Part shown: piece after piece, positions 10,861 through 21,655 of the stretch | Layout of the letters: every line of letters starts with the position of its first letter | Numbering within the stretch: the first letter of the stretch is position 1 | Source: Takakia lepidozioides | Taxonomy: Eukaryota; Streptophyta; Takakiopsida; Takakiales; Takakiaceae | DNA: 64,000 nucleotides | Assembly: GCA_030704615.1 (NCBI GenBank) | Contig: CM060733.1 | Coordinates: forward strand, 32,426,001 to 32,490,000 | Direction of reading: 5' to 3' | Made by a program: the position numbers and the translations under genes | Notes under the pieces: model-generated | Databases searched by the model: none | What the model saw: only the letters and a program-made list of their open reading frames with translations | Told to the model about the DNA's origin: nothing

Positions 10861-11400
10861 ACTTAATATATCTAGTTACACCCCAAACCTTATTTTACTG
10901 CCCTAGCAGATTATCTTCCTAATGTTCAAGCTATCTTAATATTTTACTGCCCTTCTCACACCCAAAACATCATTCCAATGGCATTGTCTATGAATATTGT
11001 GCTTGTCAACATGAAGATTCAATCAAAATTACTATCAACTTATATCAAGTATGGTAGAGTACTATGAGTCTATCCCACGTTCGATTCGACACATTTGTTT
11101 ATCGTGATTGTAATATAATGTAATATTACATCATTCGACTTCCCGGTCGACGTTCAATGAATTGTTGAGTTACATTGCAACTTCACAATCGCTTCAATGT
11201 CAAATGGACATCTTATATGTTACATTTTGAAGCAAGTATGACATCACTTGTAATTTCACAATGTTCAATCACACATTACTATCCAAGATATTATTAACAA
11301 ATTTTGAATTAATTTTAATTCAAATACATATTAAGTTTGGTCCGGATTTAAGCCAAAAGTCCAGAATTAGTTAAAATAGGGTTTGATTCACTTGTTGTTA
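10861..11400. other. No gene recognised, AT-rich
   Basis: AT-rich DNA following the satellite. A short motif, AAAAGTCCAGAATTAG, near 11357 recurs at about 59447, which suggests a shared repeat end. Nothing else is recognised. Confidence 0.4.
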
Positions 11401-11574
11401 CAATAGGCTGTTGGTTTCTCCGCTGCTGCTTATCTTTCTGTTCTGCAGATTTTCTAGCTGTTGGTTTTTGTTAGTTTGGCTGCTGTTAGCACCTTCACTA
11501 CTGCAATTAGGGGGGTTAACGACGCCCACGGCCCGGCGCATGTGGAACCGTGTGACGCCGGCGTCGCCATCGAA

Positions 11575-11945
11575 TTCGCAACGCCCAGAGGGGTCGCTAT
11601 CTCGACCACCTCGACAACAAAAAATCCAAAAATGACCAAGTCATATACTGAGGCGTCGCATATGATAAAAACTGAAAAACCCGTCGCAGACTAGCTGGGA
11701 GTCGGCCCCTGGTGCGATCTTCCGGACGTCAGTTGGGAGGTAGCGACCCTTGGAGGAAAAAAAAAAAAAAAAAAAAAAAAAACCATTGTTTTTTAAATGT
11801 GACGACCTGGGGGCCGCTGTATCAGAGCGATGCCATGGGGGTCGCTTCTTGAGTTTTTTTTTGAATTTTTGCTACATCATTTTTAGTGACGTTTTTTTTA
11901 GCAACGCCTCAAATGACTTGGTCATTTTTTGGTTTCTGCAGTAAA
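11575..11945. repeat. Fold-back (inverted-repeat) element
   Basis: The segment CCAAAAATGACCAAGTCAT near 11625 is inverted at about 11910-11935 (ATGACTTGGTCATTTTTTGG). The flanking GAGGCGTCGC and GCAACGCCTC are also inverted. Short GGGTCGCT words occur in both arms. A poly(A) run occupies 11757-11781 in the centre. This fits a fold-back or MITE-like element. No target-site duplication was confirmed. Confidence 0.5.
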
Positions 11946-12452
11946 AGGTACAGGAAAAGTGACGTCAGAAACGTCGTTTACATTTGAGCAACGCGAGAAG
12001 TGTCGCTTTGAGGTCCCGACGAGCAACCAATGTCTGCATGAACTACCTTATGTACAATTAAATCCTACATTTATGTGTAAGTTTTATAACTGCCATATCA
12101 CTGGATCAAGATGGAGTTCTATGAGTTCTAGTTTGGAAATTCAAAAACGTATGAGACCACTTTATCTTTTAATCGGAAACCAATAGGATGCAACATATGA
12201 GTTTGAACTCTAAACCACATTACTAATTACTACCATTGACTACACCCATCCACCAAGCTCTCATCTGCTTTCTTGCCAATCTCTTTTTTCTCTAATGTTT
12301 AATCTATATGCGGGGGCCATCGATGACACGGAGGAGCGCAACATTACGACATCAGGTGGGATTTGAGAGTGGGTACTTCCAAAGGCGACTATTTTTTGGA
12401 CATCCTCAAAATCTGTACTGGTAGTCTCCCATGCGCATCTTAAACTCGCATA

Positions 12453-12480
12453 AGAGCATCTCCACCGAGGCCCGCTATTG
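12453..12480 (+). repeat. Candidate PIF/Harbinger terminal segment
   Basis: GAGCATCTCCACCGAGGCCC resembles the GC-rich ends seen on many plant PIF/Harbinger elements and lies upstream of a Harbinger-like ORF pair. The opposite end was not found. Confidence 0.3.
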
Positions 12481-12789
12481 GCCACAGAAACGGCAAAATA
12501 CCGTGTCAGTGAGATAAACCACAAAAATGGAGTCCCACCGGGGCATACTAAAATGCAGGCCACGACAAATTTCCACCGGGCCCTGTAGCTTGGCGTGTCT
12601 TCCCGGGCCGGCATCTCTCACGCTACACAAAATCAGACATATCAAGCGCAGGCCAACATGGTGGGAAAGCATTCCACCCAGGATTCCCCCGCTCTTGATC
12701 AGCTCAAGAGCTCGGCAAAGCGTTGGAAGTGGAAATTTTTTTAGAACGACGAAGAGTGGCAATTGTGCCGTTTTTTTTTTAGTATCTTG

Positions 12790-13794
12790 CAGGACCCAAT
12801 CACTGGGAATGGGCAACAAACAGTTTCATTTTGGGCGACGACCATAGATCACTACAACACCCATAGACCAGCAACAGTGGAGGAACGACAATCTAAATCT
12901 TTGGAAAGCAAGTGGAACAACATCAAATCATGATGTTGCAAAATTTGTAGGTATTTATGATCAACTTGTCCCATGGAAGGAGAGCGACATTGGCCTGGAG
13001 GATCTCCAACAACGAGCGTGCGATTTGTTCAAACAAAAGACCCACAAACAATTTCTGTACTTCCATTGCTAGAAGACACTCAAGGAAGTACCAAAGTATT
13101 AGTCATGGAGAGGAAGACCGTGATGGCAGCCCCAACAGGGGAGGACGACGGGGACGAAGATAGTGGCACTGACGTAGAAGTGCTGCCTGCCGAGGGTGTG
13201 GTGGCGGATGGTGAGTCCAATGACGATCAGGTTGTACCGAAAAATGCCGCCCTAAGACCACTCACCAAGCCCTGGCCACAAGGATCCAAGGTAGCGAAGG
13301 AGGAGCAACGCTATGGCAAGATCAATGAGGCTATAGCACAAGCAAGAGCAGCCATTGATATGGTTGTTGCCACGTTGAGAAAGGCCCAAATCCTCAATGA
13401 GGCCTCCTCCCTCACACTTTTTACAATGAATATGGAGGCTCTTGATCCAACCAAATACGAGAGTATTTGAGCCTTCGACGTGAGGCGAGAGCGATGTGGA
13501 AGCCGAAAAAAAGTCCTTACTGATGAGGCCCGGGTGGAGGCAGCCAAACAAAGAGAAAAATTGAGGGCTTCGGAGACATCAAGAGGGGTCGACAAGGGTC
13601 CCCATGTCTCCCGAGGGGGCAATCCTCATGTGCGTCGTCAAGGTCGGCCAACGAGCCCACCCCCTCAACAAGATCTGGATGGTAAGCCCATCGACCCAAA
13701 TGAACATGCTTGGGGTGTCAAGGAGCATTTCATAGCTCCCCAACACCCACCTTACATGCACGAGTCAATGAGAGACTTCCAGGAGTCCAATTGA
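12790..13794 (+). pseudogene. PIF/Harbinger accessory ORF (Myb/SANT with NAM-associated C-terminus)
   Basis: Across frames, 12800-13100 reads FWATTIDHYNTHRP, SLESKWNNIK, VAKFVGIYDQL and DLFKQKTHKQFLYFHC. This is the trihelix-like DNA-binding domain of the Harbinger partner protein. The later frame 12973-13470 gives RPLTKPWPQGSKVAKEEQRY, and a frame after 13480 supplies a charged coiled segment. This protein normally works with the transposase for nuclear import and DNA binding. Stops, such as the one in place of Trp after LYFHC, and at least two frameshifts make it a pseudogene. It points towards the transposase remnant on the opposite strand. Confidence 0.65.
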
Positions 13795-13989
13795 ACGTCT
13801 TAGGGCTCAATTTGAACGAAGGCATTTTTGGTGGAGGATCTGACAACTTTTGGAGTGCATCCATGTATTGTTTTCTCGAAATTAGGACTCTTAGGGTCTT
13901 GAATTTTGCTTGGATTTGGAGATACCAAGCCTTATCATAGAAAAGTGGAGTGTATGGCGGATAGTGACAGTGTCTCAGTGTCTACATGG

Positions 13990-14620
13990 GTTCACATCAC
14001 TCAATATCTATTCCGGCTTCCTACATCTTTGCAAAGCGGGATCTCTTCTTGTCTTAAGCTTCGTGAATTATCTGTATAAAACACCACCACTTGGGATAAA
14101 TCTCGTCTGCCAACAAGTAGAAGCGATGGTACACATTGTCATTCACAGTGAAAGACATGTCATTGCCCTCGTCGCCCAATAGTTCTGCCATCAAAGGAGA
14201 CTTGTCAAGAACGTTAATGTCATTGTTGAGCTACAGGACAATTTTTCCACTTCCGATGCATACAATCAAGCAAAGCAAACATGCCAGGAAATCCATGGGC
14301 CTCATTGAATGTCAGCCCTACATGGCTGCCTCAAGTAGGTTGACTGGTAGCACTCTTTCATGGCATAGACATATCGTTTCATCGATTTCATTGTCGTGCT
14401 CTCACCCAACTTGCAGTACTCATCAGTGGCATCATCAATGATGCTATAAGCCAAAATGCACAACGCTGTCGTGCACTTCTGGATAGGAGATAATCCACCC
14501 TACAGCATCAAACTTCTGAATAAAGTAAGGGTCATGCTCGAAATTAAAATTAAGTGGTAGTTTCGGGAGCGAGAGTTTCGTTTCGATAAATTATCCATGG
14601 CTCAGCGCCCTTTTCTCAAG
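13990..14620 (-). pseudogene. PIF/Harbinger (HARBI1-like) transposase remnant
   Basis: On the minus strand, 14620 to 13990, frames read EHDPYFIQKFDAVG, KCTTALCILAYS, GESTTMKSMKRYVYAM, GFPGMFALLDCMHRKWKNCP, NVLDKSPLMAELL and NDNVYHRFYLLADEIYPKW. These are ordered signatures of the HARBI1/PIF DDE nuclease, including the first catalytic Asp in LLDCMH and the ND-V and LADEIYPKW blocks. About 20 codons around the central Asp block are missing, and several frameshifts occur. Together with 12790-13794 it forms a convergent Harbinger gene pair. Confidence 0.7.
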
Positions 14621-14886
14621 TCTATCATGGAAAGGGCCTATTATCGGGTGAGCATATAGCGTGAGGAAATCCCACACCTATAGGGTAACATGTTTATCAC
14701 GTATAGGGGTTACTTGTTTCTTAAGTGTTGACGTGAGGGCCTATATGAGCAGTTAAGAATAGTTTCGCAAATTTTTTAGTTTCTCAATTTTCGATTCGCT
14801 GAAGAATATTTGAAAGACATCTTAGGAATATGCGGTATATTTGCTTGTGCTCACGTGAGCATGCTCACTCGCTACCCTACCTCGTT
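14621..14886. other. No gene recognised
   Basis: No coding or repeat signal recognised. Confidence 0.4.
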
Positions 14887-14943
14887 ACCTGGGATCGTCT
14901 GCCGAAGAGCGGCGAGTGCTCTACGGCAGATTATCCCAGGTGA
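14887..14943. repeat. Inverted repeat (hairpin)
   Basis: ACCTGGGATCGTCTGCCG is followed after about 20 bases by CGGCAGATTATCCCAGGT. This gives 18-base arms with two mismatches around a short loop. Confidence 0.7.
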
Positions 14944-15640
14944 CATGGCGACCAATGGCCGTTGCCGTACGTAATTGTTGGCGAGTAATTCTCTCATAAT
15001 GGAATGATCCAGGGTTCAACATGTCGTTGGATGGATACGGATTTTTTATTTGATCTATATAGAAATGGCACGATAGCGAAGATTGAAGACAACTTCTGCC
15101 TGTAGAAGGGGCTAGCATCAGATCACAAGCAATGATGAGGGCAACATGTATTCATAGAAGACCTGGCAGATTATGACAGCAAATTATGGGATATAATCTG
15201 ATCCCCGAAAATGCCAGAATTTCGAGCCAAAGCAAATTATGAACAAATTATTTGTTACGTGGGAGGGGGGCCTGAGAGCTGCAGCAGCAAGTAACTTGTC
15301 CTCAGCCAAAGATCCTCAGCCAAGAGTAGACACATAGTCATTTTTAAACCCAATTTCTTAAAAAAACATTAAAAACGTATTTAATTCATAGGTCGATGCC
15401 GACTTCTTTTGTAGACACAATATCGTTTTTTAAAACATAAAACAAAACATTGAAGAAACAAAACAAATTACAGATGTTCATGTTTTATCCCATGGAGATA
15501 GAAGCATTTCATTTCTGTGGAGCCCTTAGGCATATATATATATATATATATATATTGGGGCACTTTTTGGTTGTTGTTTTTCTTGTAAGTCGTTGTCAAT
15601 TTCAGATACGGGTTATTTTTTCCCGTCTTTTTTTTTATAA
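14944..15640. repeat. No gene; AT dinucleotide microsatellite at 15532-15556
   Basis: AT-rich region with an uninterrupted (AT)n run of about 25 bases. No coding exon recognised. Confidence 0.6.
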
Positions 15641-15760
15641 AATTTATTTAAAGGAATCCTGGGAGCGTTTCAGGCCCTTGAGGAGGGGGAAAAATTAACC
15701 CCCTTTCAGATAAGCCATTAGGCACACAGGTGGAAACGTCACCACCAGAACAACCGGTCA
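15640..15760 (-). repeat. Diverged copy of the LINE-tail-like repeat
   Basis: The GCCATTAGGCACACAGGTGG segment and neighbouring CCCC-rich sequence parallel the GCCATAAGGCATACACACC segment at about 16066. It also has an oligo(T) run. Confidence 0.4.
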
Positions 15761-15997
15761 CGAACAATCCACACACCAGGCAGTAGTTTTCACTTTGAAA
15801 ATTATCTTTTTTGCATTTGAGGTGAACTAACAAAGTAAAGATAATCAAGTCTAGTTTCTATTCCACTTTACGATTTGTCAAAATTCCAATTATTGAATCT
15901 TTTATAGCAATTACCAATTCAATGGGTCAAGAGCCCATTTGTTCTTCAGCATAATTTCTCTATCGAATTTTTCAAATTAGAAACTGTTTTTTGTTTT

Positions 15998-16665
15998 TTT
16001 TTTTTTTTAAGAGGGGATGAAGCCCCGATAATTTATTTCTGGGGAAAAAATAAACCCCTGTGGGGCCATAAGGCATACACACCTTTGGGTGAGGGCGAAC
16101 CAGAGATACTTTTAACAACGAGAAAACCATCCGAGTGGATGAAAGTATTAGTTTAGACTCAAGAGGTACCCCTAGAGCCTGGCACTGTTTTTTACTTTTA
16201 AATATACTACCTGCTATAGCTATTGTTGTTTCGTCCATGATTCTGGTGGTCTCCTTTCTGGTTCCCTTGCTATGTCTTTTTTCCCTCCCTCCTATGTTAT
16301 CCTCCAAATCTCTTTTCTCGCTGCTTTTTGAGGCTCCCTGCCTATCCTGGCAGCCCTGCTACGCTTTTCGCTAGGTTCCTGATTGATCCTCTCTTGATTG
16401 CCATGGTAGGTCTTAGTCTGAGCTTGCTGGCTTCGATTCTAATCCTAGCCCTCACTCAGGAGTTCGCATCTCGTGACTTTTCCTTGTATAGCTCTCAATT
16501 GTAAGATTTATCATTCATCCTCTCGGATGGTTCTCTCTCCCTTAAAAGAACTCTGGGTTCGTCCCTCATCGTCAGGTGTGCATGCCTTATGGCCCCACAG
16601 GGTTTTTTTTTTTTTTTCCCTTTATTAATAAAAGACTGGGGCTTCATCCCCTTTCCAAAAAATAA
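15998..16665. repeat. Inverted pair of LINE-tail-like segments
   Basis: Segment 15998-16110 (oligo-T, GGGGATGAAGCCCC, CCCCTGTGGGGCCATAAGGC) is inverted at about 16575-16665 (GCCTTATGGCCCCACAGGG, oligo-T, GGGGCTTCATCCCC). The GGGGCTTCATCCCC word next to a T-run resembles tails annotated with plant LINE-type retroelements. That identity is from memory and unverified. The roughly 430 bases between the arms show no gene. Confidence 0.5.
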
Positions 16666-17150
16666 AATAAAATAAAAATACTAAAGTGTTTTTCATTGTG
16701 ATTTACACCCAAGGTAAAATTTTCATAAATTTTGGATACTTATTGTAATTGATATGATTTTTTGAAGACATTAAGCTTAAGAAAATCATAATATTTCACT
16801 TTTTATGAGACAATTCTGAAAAAATCAAGATTTATAGTAAACATATAGGTTCATCTATGAAAAATATTAAAAAAATAATTTTCTCAAATCGAAGACGGGA
16901 AATTGAGCTACAGATCGTAGTATCACTACATTGAGAAGGGGATTGGCGTTTAGGGGTTAAGCCAAGCTAATGTCCTCAGAACTTACTCTTAAATGTACTG
17001 GATTTTACCCAAAGAATACCAATTCTGTCTTTGCTCATGAATATTTTTGCTCATGCTCATGCTTATTTGGAGCAAAGACAGAGAGATTGCAGCTGTGGTA
17101 TGAATGAATGTAGAAGCGGGTTTTCTTGGATGGAATGAAAGCCTTTTTAG
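16666..17150. other. No gene recognised; upstream region of the SIN3-like gene
   Basis: AT-rich sequence without exons. It leads into a TATA-like element. Confidence 0.4.
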
Positions 17151-17158
17151 TGGGAAGA

Positions 17159-17169
17159 CTTATATATAC
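17159..17169 (+). promoter_or_regulatory. TATA-box candidate for the SIN3-like gene
   Basis: TTATATATACT lies about 40 bases upstream of the ATG at 17209, so a short 5' leader is possible. Confidence 0.4.
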
Positions 17170-17208
17170 TGGATATAGGAAAAAGTCTACCAGTCTTGGT
17201 GAGAGACG

Positions 17209-18498
17209 ATGGAGGGGAGCATGGCAGGAGCTAGTGCTGTCTCTGCTGATCTTCCTGCGCATGATGCAAACTCAGATATGCCCACAGTCGGGCGTTGCAT
17301 GCTTTATCTCAACGCAGTCAGGATGCAATTCAATGACTCGGAGAAGTTCAACGAGTTTGTGCAGCTACTGGGGGAGTACAGAGCAGAGAAATGGGATGTG
17401 CAAGAGGTGATGGCGAGGGTGTTGGAGCTTCTCAGGGGGCACCCAGAGCTCATACAGAAATTCGATGCCTTCCTTCCCCATGGTTTTAGGATGCCTTTGC
17501 CGTTGGAGGACCAGAAGGCGATTGCACATCAAGCTTTGTCGTCCGAGGACAGGGATCTGATTTCAGATCAGGCTTTGGCAGTGGAAGACAAGGAGCTGAT
17601 TTCGGATCAGGCTTCGGCAGTGGAGGACACGGCGCTGATTTCAGATCAGGCATTGACAACAGAGAACAAGGGTCTGGCAGCACATGGAGCGTTGGCGATG
17701 AACACTAGAGCGTTGGAGTACTTTCGCAAGGTCCGCTTGACATTAGGGGATGCGCACACTTTCAAGGCCTTTCTGAAGATACTGAAGGAGTTTCGGGAGG
17801 GGAATATCTCTCGTGGTACAGTGTACGACATGGTGGGCACTCTTTTCCGCGGCCATCCTGATCTGCTGACAGGATTCAATCTCGTAGCTGGACATGGGCC
17901 CGCTAAGCGAAGAAAGAATTTGTACCGGCCAGTTTCTGGGCGGGGCCATGAAGTGAAGCAAGGGAAGATTAAATGGGTGGCGCACGGCCAGCCGGATGGT
18001 GGCAAGAAGGGGGAGGAAGAAAGAGCTCGAGAGAAATCAGTTTTAAGAGTAGAACGCACACCGGAGTGGATGGCAGACGTCGAGATGCAAGAATTAGAAT
18101 TGAGAAGTACGTCAAATTCACTTGCCCTTGAGAGGTTTCTCGAGTGGAATGAGCTTGAGAAGAGGAAACAAGACAGTGATCAAGAGCTGGCGCAGCGGAT
18201 GCCCCATGCAAGAATATCTGCAAGGTTACGCATGCGCGAGCTACGAAAGCAACGAGATGGCGATGCGGTCAAGGGGATCTGCAAACGTAATCTGTCGACC
18301 TTCAAAGGAATCTCACAACTTGATCTGTCAAATTGTGAGAGCTGTACACCTAGCTACCGACTGCTTCCAGAGGAGTACCGAACTTCGCTGTCCATGAATT
18401 CCATTGATGTCCGCTCAGATTTGGCCAAATCCGTCCTGAACGACCTCTGGGTGTGCGTTGACCCCTCCAAGCTCAAGCCTGTGATTGCCCGGTGCTGA
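17209..18498 (+). CDS. SIN3-like protein with two PAH domains, truncated
   Basis: A single 429-codon frame. Residues about 28-90 form a PAH domain (YLNAVRMQFNDSEKFNEFVQ, VMARVLELLRGHPELIQKF, FLPHGF). Residues about 165-225 form a second (YFRKVRLTLGDAHTFKAFLK, TLFRGHPDLLTGFN). Between them an acidic 13-residue unit (LISDQAL..EDKE) is repeated about four times. Near the C-terminus, LDLSNCESCTPSYRLLPEEY and VLNDLWVCV match the start of the SIN3 HDAC-interaction domain. SIN3 is a scaffold that brings histone deacetylases to transcription factors through its PAH domains. Full-length plant SIN3-like proteins exceed 1000 residues, so this intronless copy lacks the rest. It could compete with full-length SIN3 or be a retrocopy. 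The ATG at 17209 follows a TATA-like element. Confidence 0.85.
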   Translation: MEGSMAGASAVSADLPAHDANSDMPTVGRCMLYLNAVRMQFNDSEKFNEFVQLLGEYRAEKWDVQEVMARVLELLRGHPELIQKFDAFLPHGFRMPLPLEDQKAIAHQALSSEDRDLISDQALAVEDKELISDQASAVEDTALISDQALTTENKGLAAHGALAMNTRALEYFRKVRLTLGDAHTFKAFLKILKEFREGNISRGTVYDMVGTLFRGHPDLLTGFNLVAGHGPAKRRKNLYRPVSGRGHEVKQGKIKWVAHGQPDGGKKGEEERAREKSVLRVERTPEWMADVEMQELELRSTSNSLALERFLEWNELEKRKQDSDQELAQRMPHARISARLRMRELRKQRDGDAVKGICKRNLSTFKGISQLDLSNCESCTPSYRLLPEEYRTSLSMNSIDVRSDLAKSVLNDLWVCVDPSKLKPVIARC

Positions 18499-20893
18499 TC
18501 ACATCCATGCAGCCTCAGTTCAATGTGCCCTCAGTCTTTTTCTTCTAGAAATTAGATTCTTATGTCTAGCTAGATCTATGTGAGATTGTTTCTCTTGAAC
18601 AGAATTCTTAATTTAAGGTGTTTGTTGTGTTACTCCAAGCGACTGCTGCCTATGTACATATTGTTGTCTGGAGCAAGTGGGTATGTAGACTCTCATCACT
18701 GGTCAAGGGAAATGAAATACCCACACAGACAGAGTGATCTCCACACGAACTTGCCAAAGTAGTGCTCGCTCAGACTAGGTTGTGGGAAATGAAGTATCAG
18801 TTGTGGTACACTGCTGGATGGAATTGTCTTAAAACATTGAGAGGTTGATTTAATCATAGACTTGTGGCTGTGCAATTCATGTGCAACTTAATGCTTACAC
18901 ATGCAGTCTCATTCTCAAGGGCAATGACCATTGAAAACAAACTCCCGGGCAAAAACCCTTGAAGATGGCCTTGGTGTGGTTGGAAGTCACTAGTCACTAC
19001 CCACTTGACCTTTGGGATGCCCTGAGCAGATGAGTCCAAAAACAATGGTACCTCCTCACAGGAGTGGCGAACTGCCTTTGGGTTTGCAAAACAACTCTTC
19101 CTCTGACACAAACTCTGCACCCTTCCTCGTGTGCCAGGACAATCTCTTCTGCTCAGCAGTAAATTTCATTAAGTCAAGTTTGCAACTTAAGTTTTGGGAC
19201 TGATTAGTAGGATCTGTTAGGTCTTTACGGCAAAGCTTCTTTGAGGTTTTTACTCAGATAGTAGCTTGCTCGGACATCTTCAAAAGGCAAACAATACAGC
19301 ACAAAGTGTTTCACAGGTCAAACTACCACACACAGAAAACCAGCTGTATTTTACCAAGGATATAAAACATGTTTACCAGATTGACTGCAGGGTTCAATGC
19401 ACTATTCTTCGGCGTCAAGCTTTGTGCAAATTTTCACCGACAAAATGTCACAATAAACTCCAACATATGCAAACTCTGTATGGGGTACAGCAAGCAAACT
19501 AGAGAAAACACTGTTTTGTGATAACTTTCTCTTTCACAAGCATCCAATCCACTAGTATGTGGAGTTTGTAAATGTACAGAGATCAAGTCCAGTCTGTCAT
19601 CTTAAAGTGGAAGTTTTCCATGTCCACGAGGTGCCAGTATTCATAATGAATGGGTAAACGATCATAAGGTTGCACACCATCGCGTGGGACACAACAGACA
19701 TACTTGTAATAACAGCTAGATCAACCAATGGCAATACTTCATGAACACTTGAGCAGGAATTGCTCAATAAGAATTTGTTGTTAAAAAAAGGCCTGATTTC
19801 ACCTTAATTAAGCAGCCACAAAATTGCTGAGCCCAAATCAGTGTTTTTGTTTTCAAATTTGGAAAAGAACAGGAGTGGCTACTGAGTTTTGCAAAAAACA
19901 GCCATATTTTCTGCTCATCCACTGAAATTTGGACAGAATCATCCTCCGCTGTATTTTCATCCATGTATATCAGCCATATTAGGCGAATTCATCCAAGATT
20001 TATATTTGTTTTTGAGAATTTTGGCGATTTCATCCATGAGAAATAGGGAATTTACAACAGAATATTCGATTTTGATTTTTGAGGTCGAAAAAGTGCGAAA
20101 TTTCGCCAGAAATAAAAACACTAGCCCAAATCTACTTACCATACACTCAATGCCAGATAAAATATCAACCCACAAAGAAGGGAAGGTTGCTTACAGAGAA
20201 GTGATACTTCCTATCAGTTTTTGAGGACAATGCTGAACATGCTCATGTTGTTCGGTGTCAGTCTGCAAAAGAATGTGGGTCAAGTCTACTGTATAGGGAA
20301 ATGTACTTTTGAAGACCAAGTTGTCCATGAACTACAAACCTGTGGATTTGGCTTATAGCTGCTTCCAAAGGAGGTCCGCCAGACAATCAAAGCTCTATGA
20401 AGAAAGAGAGATTCCAGCCCCTGAAAAAAACCAACACCATCAGATCAGGACCAACACAACTATTAAAAAATAGTGACTTACAGTCAAACCTCCAGGAGAT
20501 CAGTTCTATCAAATGATGTGCAGTGAACAGTAGAAGATGAGAGGAGTGATGGAAGCCCCAGCAGGTTCTACAAGGATTTTAGCAGAGTTTTACACATCAG
20601 AAGTCTACACAGCATGGACAGCTCAGTAAAGTTTGTAGTAGATGCCAGCCAAAAAGCCTTGGAAATCAGTATCTGACTGAACCCCTGGAGGTATGACTAA
20701 ACTTGGCTGGAGCCATTGCTAGAGCCTGCTAACAATAAACAACCAGAGGATTCATCACATAGACACCGGTATGCAGCAACCAACGATACAAGTTGTTTTA
20801 CAGGATTGGAAGAATGAACAAGTAATGGAGGCACATAATTGATGTTGTGAGGAAGCTGTCAAATTTCAAGAGCATACTCAACTCACCTGAAAA
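18499..20893. other. No intact gene recognised
   Basis: Long AT-moderate stretch. A minus-strand frame at 18854-19120 is open for 88 codons, but I do not recognise it. No RNA gene or repeat is supported. Confidence 0.4.
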
Positions 20894-21021
20894 TCAGGAA
20901 AGGTTATCAAGGAAGGGAGGTTGAACAGCTTTAACATCCATAAGAATCTTCACCACGTGCTGCATGGTTGGCCTGAAAGGATCTTCCACTGTAATATGGA
21001 GGACTTTTAGCATCTTCAGCT
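20894..21021 (-). pseudogene. C-terminal exon remnant of a receptor-like kinase
   Basis: On the minus strand the frame reads LKMLKVLHITVEDPFRPTMQ, then HVVKILMDVKAVQPP and stops. The D-P-x-x-RPTMQHVV block is the end of the kinase domain of plant leucine-rich-repeat receptor kinases. The frame immediately upstream breaks, and no catalytic loop was found up to 21440. It is therefore treated as a fragment. It lies downstream of the OSB-PPR gene on the same strand. Confidence 0.5.
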
Positions 21022-21655
21022 TCCACGGACCTTTGAAATATTGAATTGATCAAGTGCCTCTGGAGCCTCGCCCTTGGTTGGGTAATCACAATCGAAGGGG
21101 ATAAACAACAATTATTCTAATGAAGGGCTAAAAGATTTCCAAAGGGTCATAAAGCCAGTTACAGTATTCTGGAAAATTCTGGCAAAAGAGTTCGTAATCT
21201 TAAACAGAAACAGCAACATATCTGGAGGTTTTGGCCTGATAAAGCCACCACTATGACTGGCTTTGCTGGACAGTATCACCCATTTATGCGAATCAGATGT
21301 GCCCAGCCAGCACTCTCATGAAGCATTACAACGAGGCTTCCCTCTCTATGTATGAGGTTATTGCCCATGCTAAGATTTTGTGTCGACACGAGTATGAATC
21401 TTAAGAACATCAAGGGTGAGAGCCTTCTCTGCACCATGTGATGCTGAAGAAACTCATTTGTGAGAGGACTTCCACATTATTACCCTTACAGTGACAAGCA
21501 TGCAAGTACCCATAGCACACATATTCAAACATCACATTACAACAAATGTATGTACCTCAATGTTCACTCAATGCAGCTGCACCCTTGCTCCTTTAAGGTA
21601 CATTTTCTTGAGCGTGTCCCCAGCGAGCTCCAGCATGGGTGTTCAGTAGCAGCAC

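Noticed and set aside
16135-16374. Small hydrophobic protein ORF
   Set aside because: Lies inside the repeat-flanked interval and reflects T-rich sequence.
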